A DNA stretch of 64,000 nt from Drosophila miranda (GCF_003369915.1 NC_046675.1:14074001-14138000), one strand, 5' to 3'. Counted from the first letter of the stretch, positions 45,259-58,046 are shown. Numbers and translations: made by a program. The notes: a model not told the origin generated them from the letters alone.

Positions 45259-45999
45259 TTACAAAATCTCCGACATCTGCTGGCAGCTCCGCTTCAAGAA
45301 CTTGAGGACAGCCTCCTTTGTGCTGTCGTTGCCCATGTACTTCCAGACGAAGTGCTTGCGGAGCACCTCCAGGTACCTCAGGGCGGACTGGGCCAGCTCT
45401 TTTTCCTGGGCGACGAGTTTTCGCTCCATAATCTTGCCATAATGCTCGATGGAGTCGGCGACAACATTGTCGTACTTTACGCTAACTTCCTGCACCACCA
45501 GGTCGCGTTGTTTTTGCTTATAGCCATTGATGGAGTCACGCAATAGCGTATCGAACATCGTGTCAAGCTTCTCCACTTGCGCCAAATCTTTCTCGTCCTG
45601 ACCCAACGGACTGAACAAGGTCTTAAAGAATTGGCTCTTCGCATTGGCATCTTCTTTGGTGCACAGCAGTTTGAGAGCCATAGTGGCGGAGGAGGCGAGT
45701 ATTTGCATATCTTCTTCCGCATCCCTCGTCTCCATCTCCATTTTCTTTAATTTATGTTTTCGCTGCTGAAGCTCGTCTTCAAGACCCTGCAGTTTCTTCA
45801 GCTCGCTGCGCAAAGCAGCATTTTCCTTTAACAATTGCTGGTTGCGCTCATGTATATCGCTGTCCAACTCGCTCATCGAGATGGTGCTCTTTTCTGGGCT
45901 GACCCCCGACTCCAAATCCATGTGGAAGCTGGTTGGATCCGTGAAGGGATAGCCAATGTTGCTTTTCCTGTTCAGCTGTGTGTGGAGCTGCAGCAGCAT
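45259..45999 (-). CDS. Coiled-coil protein, unit 2 (short form, 246 aa)
   Basis: Identical to unit 1 except for an in-frame loss of 21 codons (RALMQRSDEMRESNDVDDDN and one more) between HMDL and ESGVSPEK. Open frame also continues upstream of the first Met to the unit edge. Confidence 0.7.
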   Translation of the reverse strand: MLLQLHTQLNRKSNIGYPFTDPTSFHMDLESGVSPEKSTISMSELDSDIHERNQQLLKENAALRSELKKLQGLEDELQQRKHKLKKMEMETRDAEEDMQILASSATMALKLLCTKEDANAKSQFFKTLFSPLGQDEKDLAQVEKLDTMFDTLLRDSINGYKQKQRDLVVQEVSVKYDNVVADSIEHYGKIMERKLVAQEKELAQSALRYLEVLRKHFVWKYMGNDSTKEAVLKFLKRSCQQMSEIL

Positions 46000-46324
46000 C
46001 CAATTGCGCTCGAACCTAACCTCGGGCGAGGCGTTATGGAAGATGTTTAACCAGCGAGTGCATGTTGGAAATAATGAACAGTCGTTGAACTGTTTAAATA
46101 AATATCATCACATTGGCCTTGAGTCAGTTCAAACTCTTGGAAAAAATGGAAACATGTTTGTTTTATATATCTCGTCAGTCTGAAATCAGGAGCAGTAGAG
46201 TGAACATTGAAATTTCTTGTTTAATTTTTAGTGTTGTGTTTTTGGATTCCAGTTAAAAAGTAAAAAAATTTGTAAAAAAAAAAAAACGTTTTGAAAAATA
46301 ATTAAAATTTTGTTTATAATTTAA

Positions 46325-46438
46325 GGTTCATACTTTGGACTTTGTAGACTGTGCTGCGTCGGCTGTGGGTCCTGCGGACCCTGCGGCGGCCCCTGTTGCA
46401 GTCCTTGCTGTGGACCGCGTTGTGGAACATCCTGCTGA
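46325..46438 (+). CDS. Short Cys-rich CGP-type frame, unit 3
   Basis: Same 37-codon frame as unit 2; see that entry. Confidence 0.35.
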   Translation, partial: GSYFGLCRLCCVGCGSCGPCGGPCCSPCCGPRCGTSC

Positions 46439-46596
46439 GCGATGGCCCATGTTCGTCGAATCTAAAAAGGTTAACTAAATGTTAATTTATAAAAATTTGT
46501 TGTCTTATTTGACTTATTCCCTCCCATTTTATTAGGTACTGCACCTTTCTGTTCTGCTGATGATGACAGCCAGTCATTTTTGTCGGACCAGCGACG

Positions 46597-46920
46597 ACTA
46601 GCGTTTCTCCTGCTTTTTGTGGATCAATCCTTGGCGATGGCAGCCCTTCTTGATGGCAGTTTTGTGCTTTCTCTTGTTTGCTCTTACGTTATTTGCATCA
46701 TCTTCAGGTGATTTTTTATTAATGCCAACCATTTTAGAAGTTTTTGTAATATGTAGTTTACGACATATTGCAAAAATCTCTAAAATGGATGGCATAAAAA
46801 AAAAATCACCACAAGATGTTGGATATTCCGTTACAGCAAGCAAAAGCAGGCCCAATACTTCCATCGAAGAGGAATGCCACCGCCAAAGATAGATAAAAAG
46901 GAAGCAGGAGAGGAGCTACT
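46597..46920. repeat. Head-to-head inverted repeat, unit 3
   Basis: Same structure as unit 1, including the GAAGTTTTTG inner-stem variant. Confidence 0.8.
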
Positions 46921-47822
46921 GCCGGAGGCGCGACGCGAGTCCTCCGAGGCCGAGGAGATGGCGGCCGACGACTTGATGATGCGTGGTGGCTCCACGACCA
47001 GATTGAGCCTACAGTAAGGGCGTTGCGATCTGCACGCTTTCGAGTGGAGACTTTCGAGGCTTTGCTACGAGCCTTCTCCTACGCTTTTATATGACCACCT
47101 CCTCGGTGATTTGGAGAAACTGGATGCCGGCTGCCAAGAGTAATAAAGCTGGAGTCAGACGAACTTGATGGTTTCATTGTATGCGGAAGTGGGAGAGGGT
47201 GGTTCATTATCAAAGGGTTCATTATCTGGCAGTGTCACAATGAAAATCTGCGACAAGAAACTTATGAAGCTACATACAATATTTCTAGTCTGACAGAATA
47301 CTCAAAACCTATAGGAGCTGTACAAAATTTAATTTTTAAATGTACATTTAAGAAGAAAGGGTATAGAAATCCAATAAGAGCAAGTGTTTAAAATAAACCA
47401 GTCAAGTAGAAAATTGATTCATCAATCGTATAAAAATATGTGGGCGTGGCTAAATGTTCTATATAGCTAGTAATATTCGACGGAAGATCAAAATCGAGGA
47501 ATATGTATAATAGAAGTTGATTTCGTCTGTGTATTTACGGTATATTTTTAAAATGAGACGGTATATTTTGGTATATTTCTGAGAATCGGACGGTATATTT
47601 TATCGAAAAGTCCGCGGTCACACTGCAAACATGGCGTCGTCGTTTGGTTGATTTTTTGTTGTTGTCTAAGAAAATGCAGAAATTTTGCACTGAAATTGTG
47701 TGAAATGTGAGATTGATTAAAGTGATAGGCCCAAAGCATGCAAATTGAGCACCCGATCCGCATTTCCAGCATTGTAGCCATCGCATCGAGAGCAACGTTG
47801 CCACGGGACTGGCCCTGGGGAT

Positions 47823-48488
47823 ATGGCTGCGGCGGCTGCAGCACCTGCGAACTCAAACGCACCTGCACCTCCGTCGGGCGTTAGCTCTGGCGCAACGGGA
47901 GTCGGGGCCATAAGCGGCGCCCAGTTTCGCGAAATACACAAGAATACGTGGTTGAAAAGACTGACGACCGATGGAAAGAAACTAACCGTCGGACCCAAGG
48001 TAGGTCGCTGAGCGGAGCCCCTCAATCATTGAGACACGAATTAATTACTGAATGACCTTGCTTTTGCAGAAATCAGAGTGCAGCTGGGTGGTGTTCTGCG
48101 TGCACGATGACACGGAGGCCCTGCTGGAGGGCTATGCAGAGCCGCGCCAGGCAGCCGGCCACATGCCAGAGTGGGCGGTGTCATTGCGGGAGACGCTGCA
48201 CATATCGCACGCCCTGATCCCCAATTCGCACGAGTTTGAATTTGTTGTAACGCTTAGCAATGAAGTGTTGCGCTTTCATGCCGTGTCATGGTAAGCTAGC
48301 CATGCCGCACGCACGCAGGCACAGACGGGGAAATAATTGCTATTGCTATTGCTTTTCTGTTGCCCAAACACAATTCACTTTCGGTTTCGTTTCGTTTCGT
48401 TCACAGGGAAATTATGCAAGAATGGGTGGAAACGCTGCGTTCGAAGTTGCGCGAAATGAAAATTCTGTCGCCGCGCGAAAACCTCTAA
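47823..48488 (+). CDS. PH-domain protein, unit 3
   Basis: Exons 47823-47999, 48070-48290, 48407-48488; ends at the shared TAA. The 3' remainder carries the 7-C run and an R-to-H change (GVEHVV). Confidence 0.75.
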
Positions 48489-49147
48489 ACAAAGTTACCT
48501 GAAGTTCGCGCCCCCTTGCTGCCCACACGGGATCCCACATCCCCGCTGCCGCCGCCCCCCCAGTGCCGGCGGCCCTAGTGCCGGGAGTGGAGCATGTCGT
48601 TGCTGCTCATCAACCGCACCCGCAGACGCAGCATCATCTGCCAGCAAGTGAACAGGCAGCCTCAAGTCCTGCTTCCACTCCGGTTCCAACTGCGGCTGCA
48701 GTACCACCAGCCACAGCCATGTCCAACACATTGACCCAGCATCTGCTCAACATGCTCTCCGATCCCATTAGCACCTACAGCGAGCAAATAAGCGAGACCG
48801 CGACGGCGTCAGTGCCCCCCAATAGACCCGAAGACGAGGAGCAGGCCACCGATGAGCCCCAGCAATTGAACTCTGCCAGTGATGCGGACGTGAACCTCTC
48901 TGATGATGAATTCCTGTCGCCTCTTCTCCGAAGGGCCTGCGTCCTCACGGACAGTGGCGTGCGGGTCGATGTTGTGGCAGCCACAGCACAGCGTGCCTCT
49001 GCGGGTAAGAAGAGCCTCTGCGCACCCATAGAGAACATATAACAAATATAAATGTTTTTGCAAATTGCAGATCAAATCTTAAATCTGGAACATATGCTGC
49101 AATGTGAACGCCTAATACCCAGGTAAAATACCCAGGACTCTCCCTTT

Positions 49148-49951
49148 TTACAAAATCTCCGACATCTGCTGGCAGCTCCGCTTCAAGAACTTGAGGACAG
49201 CCTCCTTTGTGCTGTCGTTGCCCATGTACTTCCAGACGAAGTGCTTGCGGAGCACCTCCAGGTACCTCAGGGCGGACTGGGCCAGCTCTTTTTCCTGGGC
49301 GACGAGTTTTCGCTCCATAATCTTGCCATAATGCTCGATGGAGTCGGCGACAACATTGTCGTACTTTACGCTAACTTCCTGCACCACCAGGTCGCGTTGT
49401 TTTTGCTTATAGCCATTGATGGAGTCACGCAATAGCGTATCGAACATCGTGTCAAGCTTCTCCACTTGCGCCAAATCTTTCTCGTCCTGACCCAACGGAC
49501 TGAACAAGGTCTTAAAGAATTGGCTCTTCGCATTGGCATCTTCTTTGGTGCACAGCAGTTTGAGAGCCATAGTGGCGGAGGAGGCGAGTATTTGCATATC
49601 TTCTTCCGCATCCCTCGTCTCCATCTCCATTTTCTTTAATTTATGTTTTCGCTGCTGAAGCTCGTCTTCAAGACCCTGCAGTTTCTTCAGCTCGCTGCGC
49701 AAAGCAGCATTTTCCTTTAACAATTGCTGGTTGCGCTCATGTATATCGCTGTCCAACTCGCTCATCGAGATGGTGCTCTTTTCTGGGCTGACCCCCGACT
49801 CCAGATTGTCGTCATCCACGTCATTCGACTCTCTCATCTCATCGCTGCGCTGCATTAGTGCGCGCAAATCCATGTGGAAGCTGGTTGGATCCGTGAAGGG
49901 ATAGCCAATGTTGCTTTTCCTGTTCAGCTGTGTGTGGAGCTGCAGCAGCAT
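49148..49951 (-). CDS. Coiled-coil protein, unit 3 (long form, 267 aa)
   Basis: Same protein sequence as unit 1. The nucleotide upstream of the frame has GAAAATG in place of GAAGATG near 49992. Confidence 0.7.
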   Translation of the reverse strand: MLLQLHTQLNRKSNIGYPFTDPTSFHMDLRALMQRSDEMRESNDVDDDNLESGVSPEKSTISMSELDSDIHERNQQLLKENAALRSELKKLQGLEDELQQRKHKLKKMEMETRDAEEDMQILASSATMALKLLCTKEDANAKSQFFKTLFSPLGQDEKDLAQVEKLDTMFDTLLRDSINGYKQKQRDLVVQEVSVKYDNVVADSIEHYGKIMERKLVAQEKELAQSALRYLEVLRKHFVWKYMGNDSTKEAVLKFLKRSCQQMSEIL

Positions 49952-50276
49952 CCAATTGCGCTCGAACCTAACCTCGGGCGAGGCGTTATGGAAAATGTTT
50001 AACCAGCGAGTGCATGTTGGAAATAATGAACAGTCGTTGAACTGTTTAAATAAATATCATCACATTGGCCTTGAGTCAGTTCAAACTCTTGGAAAAAATG
50101 GAAACATGTTTGTTTTATATATCTCGTCAGTCTGAAATCAGGAGCAGTAGAGTGAACATTGAAATTTCTTGTTTAATTTTTAGTGTTGTGTTTTTGGATT
50201 CCAGTTAAAAAGTAAAAAAATTTGTAAAAAAAAAAAAACGTTTTGAAAAATAATTAAAATTTTGTTTATAATTTAA

Positions 50277-50390
50277 GATTCATACTTTGGACTTTGTAGA
50301 CTGTGCTGCGTCGGCTGTGGGTCCTGCGGACCCTGCGGCGGCCCCTGTTGCAGTCCTTGCTGTGGACCGCGTTGTGGAACATCCTGCTGA
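50277..50390 (+). CDS. Short Cys-rich CGP-type frame, unit 4
   Basis: As unit 2 but the first codon is GAT (D) instead of GGT (G). Confidence 0.35.
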   Translation, partial: DSYFGLCRLCCVGCGSCGPCGGPCCSPCCGPRCGTSC

Positions 50391-50548
50391 GCGATGGCCC
50401 ATGTTCGTCGAATCTAAAAAGGTTAACTAAATGTTAATTTATAAAAATTTGTTGTCTTATTTGACTTATTCCCTCCCATTTTATTAGGTACTGCACCTTT
50501 CTGTTCTGCTGATGATGACAGCCAGTCATTTTTGTCGGACCAGCGACG

Positions 50549-50872
50549 ACTAGCGTTTCTCCTGCTTTTTGTGGATCAATCCTTGGCGATGGCAGCCCTT
50601 CTTGATGGCAGTTTTGTGCTTTCTCTTGTTTGCTCTTACGTTATTTGCATCATCTTCAGGTGATTTTTTATTAATGCCAACCATTTTAGAAGTTTTTGTA
50701 ATATGTAGTTTACGACATATTGCAAAAATCTCTAAAATGGATGGCATAAAAAAAAAATCACCACAAGATGTTGGATATTCCGTTACAGCAAGCAAAAGCA
50801 GGCCCAATACTTCCATCGAAGAGGAATGCCACCGCCAAAGATAGATAAAAAGGAAGCAGGAGAGGAGCTACT
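50549..50872. repeat. Head-to-head inverted repeat, unit 4
   Basis: Same structure and inner-stem variant as units 1 and 3. Confidence 0.8.
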
Positions 50873-51769
50873 GCCGGAGGCGCGACGCGAGTCCTCCGAG
50901 GCCGAGGAGATGGCGGCCGACGACTTGATGATGCGTGGTGGCTCCACGACCAGATTGAGCCTACAGTAAGGGCGTTGCGATCTGCACGCTTTCGAGTGGA
51001 GACTTTCGAGGCTTTGCTACGAGCCTTCTCCGACGCTTTTATATGACCACCTCCTCGGTGATTTGGAGAAACTGGATGCCGGCTGCCAAGAGTAATAAAG
51101 CTGGAGTCAGACGAACTTGATGGTTTCATTGTATGCGGAAGTGGGAGAGGGTGGTGGTAACAAAGGGTTCATTATCTGGCAGTGTCACAATGAAAATCTG
51201 CGACAAGAAACTTATGAAGCTACATACAATATTTCTAGTCTGACAGAATACTCAAAACCTATAGGAGCTGTACAAAATTTAATTTTTAAATGTACATTTA
51301 AGAAGAAAGGGTGTAGAAATCCAATAAGAGCAAGTGTTTAAAATAAACCAGTCAAGTAGAAAATTGATTCATCAATCGTATACAAATATGTGGGCGTGGC
51401 TAAATGTTCTATATAGCTAGTAATATTCGACGGAAGATCAAAATCGAGGAATATGTATAATAGAAGTTGATTTCGTCTGTGTATTTACGGTATATTTTTA
51501 AAATGAGACGGTATATTTTGGTATATTTCTGAGAATCGGACGGTATATTTTATCGAAAAGTCCGCGGTCACACTGCAAACATGGCGTCGTCGTTTGGTTG
51601 ATTTTTTGTTGTCTAAGAAAATGCAGAAATTTTGCACTGAAATTGTGTGAAATGTGAGATTGATTAAAGTGATAGGCCCAAAGCATGCAAATTGAGCACC
51701 CGATCCGCATTTCCAGCATTGTAGCCATCGCATCGAGAGCAACGTTGCCACGGGACTGGCCCTGGGGAT

Positions 51770-52435
51770 ATGGCTGCGGCGGCTGCAGCACCTGCGAACT
51801 CAAACGCACCTGCACCTCCGTCGGGCGTTAGCTCTGGCGCAACGGGAGTCGGGGCCATAAGCGGCGCCCAGTTTCGCGAAATACACAAGAATACGTGGTT
51901 GAAAAGACTGACGACCGATGGAAAGAAACTAACCGTCGGACCCAAGGTAGGTCGCTGAGCGGAGCCCCTCAATCATTGAGACACGAATTAATTACTGAAT
52001 GACCTTGCTTTTGCAGAAATCAGAGTGCAGCTGGGTGGTGTTCTGCGTGCACGATGACACGGAGGCCCTGCTGGAGGGCTATGCAGAGCCGCGCCAGGCA
52101 GCCGGCCACATGCCAGAGTGGGCGGTGTCATTGCGGGAGACGCTGCACATATCGCACGCCCTGATCCCCAATTCGCACGAGTTTGAATTTGTTGTAACGC
52201 TTAGCAATGAAGTGTTGCGCTTTCATGCCGTGTCATGGTAAGCTAGCCATGCCGCACGCACGCAGGCACAGACGGGGAAATAATTGCTATTGCTATTGCT
52301 TTTCTGTTGCCCAAACACAATTCACTTTCGGTTTCGTTTCGTTTCGTTCACAGGGAAATTATGCAAGAATGGGTGGAAACGCTGCGTTCGAAGTTGCGCG
52401 AAATGAAAATTCTGTCGCCGCGCGAAAACCTCTAA
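51770..52435 (+). CDS. PH-domain protein, unit 4
   Basis: Exons 51770-51946, 52017-52237, 52354-52435; 159 residues, shared TAA, 7-C run downstream. Confidence 0.75.
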
Positions 52436-53094
52436 ACAAAGTTACCTGAAGTTCGCGCCCCCTTGCTGCCCACACGGGATCCCACATCCCCGCTGCCGCC
52501 GCCCCCCCAGTGCCGGCGGCCCTAGTGCCGGGAGTGGAGCGTGTCGTTGCTGCTCATCAACCGCACCCGCAGACGCAGCATCATCTGCCAGCAAGTGAAC
52601 AGGCAGCCTCAAGTCCTGCTTCCACTCCGGTTCCAACTGCGGCTGCAGTACCACCAGCCACAGCCATGTCCAACACATTGACCCAGCATCTGCTCAACAT
52701 GCTCTCCGATCCCATTAGCACCTACAGCGAGCAAATAAGCGAGACCGCGACGGCGTCAGTGCCCCCCAATAGACCCGAAGACGAGGAGCAGGCCACCGAT
52801 GAGCCCCAGCAATTGAACTCTGCCAGTGATGCGGACGTGAACCTCTCTGATGATGAATTCCTGTCGCCTCTTCTCCGAAGGGCCTGCGTCCTCACGGACA
52901 GTGGCGTGCGGGTCGATGTTGTGGCAGCCACAGCACAGCGTGCCTCTGCGGGTAAGAAGAGCCTCTGCGCACCCATAGAAAACATATAACAAATATAAAT
53001 GTTTTTGCAAATTGCAGATCAAATCTTAAATCTGGAACATATGCTGCAATGTGAACGCCTAATACCCAGGTAAAATACCCAGGACTCTCCCTTT

Positions 53095-53835
53095 TTACAA
53101 AATCTCCGACATCTGCTGGCAGCTCTGCTTCAAGAACTTGAGGACAGCCTCCTTTGTGCTGTCGTTGCCCATGTACTTCCAGACGAAGTGCTTGCGGAGC
53201 ACCTCCAGGTACCTCAGGGCGGACTGGGCCAGCTCTTTTTCCTGGGCGACGAGTTTTCGCTCCATAATCTTGCCATAATGCTCGATGGAGTCGGCGACAA
53301 CATTGTCGTACTTTACGCTAACTTCCTGCACCACCAGGTCGCGTTGTTTTTGCTTATAGCCATTGATGGAGTCACGCAATAGCGTATCGAACATCGTGTC
53401 AAGCTTCTCCACTTGCGCCAAATCTTTCTCGTCCTGACCCAACGGACTGAACAAGGTCTTAAAGAATTGGCTCTTCGCATTGGCATCTTCTTTGGTGCAC
53501 AGCAGTTTGAGAGCCATAGTGGCGGAGGAGGCGAGTATTTGCATATCTTCTTCCGCATCCCTCGTCTCCATCTCCATTTTCTTCAATTTATGTTTTTGCT
53601 GCTGAAGCTCGTCTTTAAGACCCTGCAGTTTCTTCAGCTCGCTGCGCAAAGCAGCATTTTCCTTTAACAATTGCTGGTTGCGCTCATGTATATCGCTGTC
53701 CAACTCGCTCATCGAGATGGTGCTCTTTTCTGGGCTGACCCCCGACTCCAAATCCATGTGGAAGCTGGTTGGATCCGTGAAGGGATAGCCAATGTTGCTT
53801 TTCCTGTTCAGCTGTGTGTGGAGCTGCAGCAGCAT
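53095..53835 (-). CDS. Coiled-coil protein, unit 4 (short form, 246 aa)
   Basis: Carries LKDELQQQKHK where units 1-3 have LEDELQQRKHK, and FLKQSC near the C-terminus. The first two changes are shared with unit 5 only. Confidence 0.7.
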   Translation of the reverse strand: MLLQLHTQLNRKSNIGYPFTDPTSFHMDLESGVSPEKSTISMSELDSDIHERNQQLLKENAALRSELKKLQGLKDELQQQKHKLKKMEMETRDAEEDMQILASSATMALKLLCTKEDANAKSQFFKTLFSPLGQDEKDLAQVEKLDTMFDTLLRDSINGYKQKQRDLVVQEVSVKYDNVVADSIEHYGKIMERKLVAQEKELAQSALRYLEVLRKHFVWKYMGNDSTKEAVLKFLKQSCQQMSEIL

Positions 53836-54159
53836 CCAATTGCGCTCGAACCTAACCTCGGGCGAGGCGTTATGGAAAATGTTTAACCAGCGAGTGCATG
53901 TTGGAAATAATGAACAGTCGTTGAACTGTTTAAATAAATATCATCACATTGGCCTTGAGTCAGTTCAAACTCTTGGAAAAAATGGAAACATGTTTGTTTT
54001 ATATATCTCGTCAGTCTGAAATCAGGAGCAGTAGAGTGAACATTGAAATTTCTTGTTTAATTTTTAGTGTTGTGTTTTTGGATTCCAGTTAAAAAGTAAA
54101 AAAATTTGTAAAAAAAAAAAACGTTTTGAAAAATAATTAAAATTTTGTTTATAATTTAA

Positions 54160-54273
54160 GGTTCATACTTTGGACTTTGTAGACTGTGCTGCGTCGGCTG
54201 TGGGTCCTGCGGACCCTGCGGCGGCCCCTGTTGCAGTCCTTGCTGTGGACCGCGTTGTGGAACATCCTGCTGA
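54160..54273 (+). CDS. Short Cys-rich CGP-type frame, unit 5
   Basis: Same as unit 2. Confidence 0.35.
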   Translation, partial: GSYFGLCRLCCVGCGSCGPCGGPCCSPCCGPRCGTSC

Positions 54274-54431
54274 GCGATGGCCCATGTTCGTCGAATCTAA
54301 AAAGGTTAACTAAATGTTAATTTATAAAAATTTGTTGTCTTATTTGACTTATTCCCTCCCATTTTATTAGGTACTGCACCTTTCTGTTCTGCTGATGATG
54401 ACAGCCAGTCATTTTTGTCGGACCAGCGACG

Positions 54432-54755
54432 ACTAGCGTTTCTCCTGCTTTTTGTGGATCGATCCTTGGCGATGGCAGCCCTTCTTGATGGCAGTTTTGT
54501 GCTTTCTCTTGTTTGCTCTTACGTTATTTGCATCATCTTCAGGTGATTTTTTATTAATGCCAACCATTTTAGAGATTTTTGTAATATGTAGTTTACGACA
54601 TATTGCAAAAATCTCTAAAATGGATGGCATAAAAAAAAAATCACCACAAGATGTTGGATATTCCGTTACAGCAAGCAAAAGCAGGCCCAATACTTCCATC
54701 GAAGAGGAATGCCACCGCCAAAGATAGATAAAAAGGAAGCAGGAGAGGAGCTACT
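54432..54755. repeat. Head-to-head inverted repeat, unit 5
   Basis: Same as unit 2, with the perfect 15-bp inner stem. Confidence 0.8.
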
Positions 54756-55655
54756 GCCGGAGGCGCGACGCGAGTCCTCCGAGGCCGAGGAGATGGCGGC
54801 CGACGACTTGATGATGCGTGGTGGCTCCACGACCAGATTGAGCCTACAGTAAGGGCGTTGCGATCTGCACGCTTTCGAGTGGAGACTTTCGAGGCTTTGC
54901 TACGAGCCTTCTCCGACGCTTTTATATGACCACCTCCTCGGTGATTTGGAGAAACTGGATGCCGGCTGCCAAGAGTAATAAAGCTGGAGTCAGACGAACT
55001 TGATGGTTTCATTGTATGCGGAAGTGGGAGAGGGTGGTGGTAACAAAGGGTTCATTATCTGGCAGTGTCACAATGAAAATCTGCGACAAGAAACTTATGA
55101 AGCTACATACAATATTTCTAGTCTGACAGAATATTCAAAACCTATAGGAGCTGTACAAAATTTAATTTTTAAATGTACATTTAAGAAGAAAGGGTGTAGA
55201 AATCCAATAAGAGCAAGTGTTTAAAATAAACCAGTCAAGTAGAAAATTGATTCATCAATCGTATACAAATATGTGGGCGTGGCTAAATGTTCTATATAGC
55301 TAGTAATATTCGACGGAAGATCAAAATCGAGGAATATGTATAATAGAAGTTGATTTCGTCTGTGTATTTACGGTATATTTTTAAAATGAGACTGTATATT
55401 TTGGTATATTTCTGAGAATCGGACGGTATATTTTATCGAAAAGTCCGCGGTCACACTGCAAACATGGCGTCGTCGTTTGGTTGATTTTTTGTTGTTGTCT
55501 AAGAAAATGCAGAAATTTTGCACTGAAATTGTGTGAAATGTGAGATTGATTAAAGTGATAGGCCCAAAGCATGCAAATTGAGCACCCGATCCGCATTTCC
55601 AGCATTGTAGCCATCGCATCGAGAGCAACGTTGCCACGGGACTGGCCCTGGGGAT

Positions 55656-56321
55656 ATGGCTGCGGCGGCTGCAGCACCTGCGAACTCAAACGCACCTGCA
55701 CCTCCGTCGGACGTTAGCTCTGGCGCAACGGGAGTCGGGGCCATAAGCGGCGCCCAGTTTCGCGAAATACACAAGAATACGTGGTTGAAAAGACTGACGA
55801 CCGATGGAAAGAAACTAACCGTCGGACCCAAGGTAGGTCGCTGAGCGGAGCCCCTCAATCATTGAGACACGAATTAATTACTGAATGACCTTGCTTTTGC
55901 AGAAATCAGAGTGCAGCTGGGTGGTGTTCTGCGTGCACGATGACACGGAGGCCCTGCTGGAGGGCTATGCAGAGCCGCGCCAGGCAGCCGGCCACATGCC
56001 AGAGTGGGCGGTGTCATTGCGGGAGACGCTGCACATATCGCACGCCCTGATCCCCAATTCGCACGAGTTTGAATTTGTTGTAACGCTTAGCAATGAAGTG
56101 TTGCGCTTTCATGCCGTGTCATGGTAAGCTAGCCATGCCGCACGCACGCAGGCACAGACGGGGAAATAATTGCTATTGCTATTGCTTTTCTGTTGCCCAA
56201 ACACAATTCACTTTCGGTTTCGTTTCGTTTCGTTCACAGGGAAATTATGCAAGAATGGGTGGAAACGCTGCGTTCGAAGTTGAGCGAAATGAAAATTCTG
56301 TCGCCGCGCGAAAACCTCTAA
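55656..56321 (+). CDS. PH-domain protein, unit 5
   Basis: Exons 55656-55832, 55903-56123, 56240-56321. G-to-D at residue 19 (PPSDVSS) and R-to-S in the C-terminal helix (KLSEMKIL). Still ends at the shared TAA, but the frame beyond it is intact to 56876. Confidence 0.75.
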
Positions 56322-56981
56322 ACAAAGTTACCTGAAGTTCGCGCCCCCTTGCTGCCCACACGGGATCCCACATCCCCGCTGCCGCCGCCCCCCCCAGTGC
56401 CGGCGGCCCTAGTGCCGGGAGTGGAGCGTGTCGTTGCTGCTCATCAACCGCACCCGCAGACGCAGCATCATCTGCCAGCAAGTGAACAGGCAGCCTCAAG
56501 TCTTGCTTCCACTCCGGTTCCAACTGCGGCTGCAGTACCACCAGCCACAGCCATGTCCAACACATTGACCCAGCATCTGCTCAACATGCTCTCCGATCCC
56601 ATTAGCACCTACAGCGAGCAAATAAGCGAGACCGCGACGGCGTCAGTGCCCCCCAATAGACCCGAAGACGAGGAGCAGGCCACCGATGAGCCCCAGCAAT
56701 TGAACTCTGCCAGTGATGCGGACGTGAACCTCTCTGATGATGAATTCCTGTCGCCTCTTCTCCGAAGGGCCTGCGTCCTCACGGACAATGGCGTGCGGGT
56801 CGATGTTGTGGCAGCCACAGCACAGCGTGCCTCTGCGGGTAAGAAGAGCCTCTGCGCACCCATAGAAAACATATAACAAATATAAATGTTTTTGCAAATT
56901 GCAGATCAAATCTTAAATCTGGAACATATGCTGCAATGTGAACGCCTAATACCCAGGTAAAATACCCAGGACTCTCCCTTT

Positions 56982-57722
56982 TTACAAAATCTCCGACATC
57001 TGCTGGCAGCTCCGCTTCAAGAACTTGAGGACAGCCTCCTTTGTGCTGTCGTTGCCCATGTACTTCCAGACGAAGTGCTTGCGGAGCACCTCCAGGTACC
57101 TCAGGGCGGACTGGGCCAGCTCTTTTTCCTGGGCGACGAGTTTTCGCTCCATAATCTTGCCATAATGCTCGATGGAGTCGGCGACAACATTGTCGTACTT
57201 TACGCTAACTTCCTGCACCACCAGGTCGCGTTGTTTTTGCTTATAGCCATTGATGGAGTCACGCAATAGCGTATCGAACATCGTGTCAAGCTTCTCCACT
57301 TGCGCCAAATCTTTCTCGTCCTGACCCAACGGACTGAACAAGGTCTTAAAGAATTGGCTCTTCGCATTGGCATCTTCTTTGGTGCACAGCAGTTTGAGAG
57401 CCATAGTGGCGGAGGAGGCGAGTATTTGCATATCTTCTTCCGCATCCCTCGTCTCCATCTCCATTTTCTTCAATTTATGTTTTTGCTGCTGAAGCTCGTC
57501 TTTAAGACCCTGCAGTTTCTTCAGCTCGCTGCGCAAAGCAGCATTTTCCTTTAACAATTGCTGGTTGCGCTCATGTATATCGCTGTCCAACTCGCTCATC
57601 GAGATGGTGCTCTTTTCTGGGCTGACCCCCGACTCCAAATCCATGTGGAAGCTGGTTGGATCCGTGAAGGGATAGCCAATGTTGCTTTTCCTGTTCAGCT
57701 GTGTGTGGAGCTGCAGCAGCAT
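56982..57722 (-). CDS. Coiled-coil protein, unit 5 (short form, 246 aa)
   Basis: LKDELQQQKHK variant as unit 4, but FLKRSC as in the others. Confidence 0.7.
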   Translation of the reverse strand: MLLQLHTQLNRKSNIGYPFTDPTSFHMDLESGVSPEKSTISMSELDSDIHERNQQLLKENAALRSELKKLQGLKDELQQQKHKLKKMEMETRDAEEDMQILASSATMALKLLCTKEDANAKSQFFKTLFSPLGQDEKDLAQVEKLDTMFDTLLRDSINGYKQKQRDLVVQEVSVKYDNVVADSIEHYGKIMERKLVAQEKELAQSALRYLEVLRKHFVWKYMGNDSTKEAVLKFLKRSCQQMSEIL

Positions 57723-58046
57723 CCAATTGCGCTCGAACCTAACCTCGGGCGAGGCGTTATGGAAGATGTTTAACCAGCGAGTGCATGTTGGAAATAATGA
57801 ACAGTCGTTGAACTGTTTAAATAAATATCATCACATTGGCCTTGAGTCAGTTCAAACTCTTGGAAAAAATGGAAACATGTTTGTTTTATATATCTCGTCA
57901 GTCTGAAATCAGGAGCAGTAGAGTGAACATTGAAATTTCTTGTTTAATTTTTAGTGTTGTGTTTTTGGATTCCAGTTAAAAAGTAAAAAAATTTGTAAAA
58001 AAAAAAAACGTTTTGAAAAATAATTAAAATTTTGTTTATAATTTAA

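Larger units (their letters stand above)
42195..46068 (+). repeat. Tandem array unit 2 (3,874 bp)
   Basis: Same order as unit 1. Short coiled-coil form (63 nt missing), 30-nt Cys-rich segment present, PH intron 2 shortened by 12 nt (loss of TATTGC-type repeats). Confidence 0.97.
46069..50020 (+). repeat. Tandem array unit 3 (3,952 bp)
   Basis: Long coiled-coil form. GGTTCATTATCAAAGGGTTC replaces GGTGGTAACAAAGGG at about 47201, as in unit 6. Confidence 0.97.
50021..53904 (+). repeat. Tandem array unit 4 (3,884 bp)
   Basis: Short coiled-coil form. TTGTTG is reduced to TTG near 51610. GGGTGTAGAAATCC at 51310, shared with unit 5. Confidence 0.97.
53905..57791 (+). repeat. Tandem array unit 5 (3,887 bp)
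   Basis: Short coiled-coil form; 8-C run and fully open 3' PH remainder (56349-56876). Confidence 0.97.
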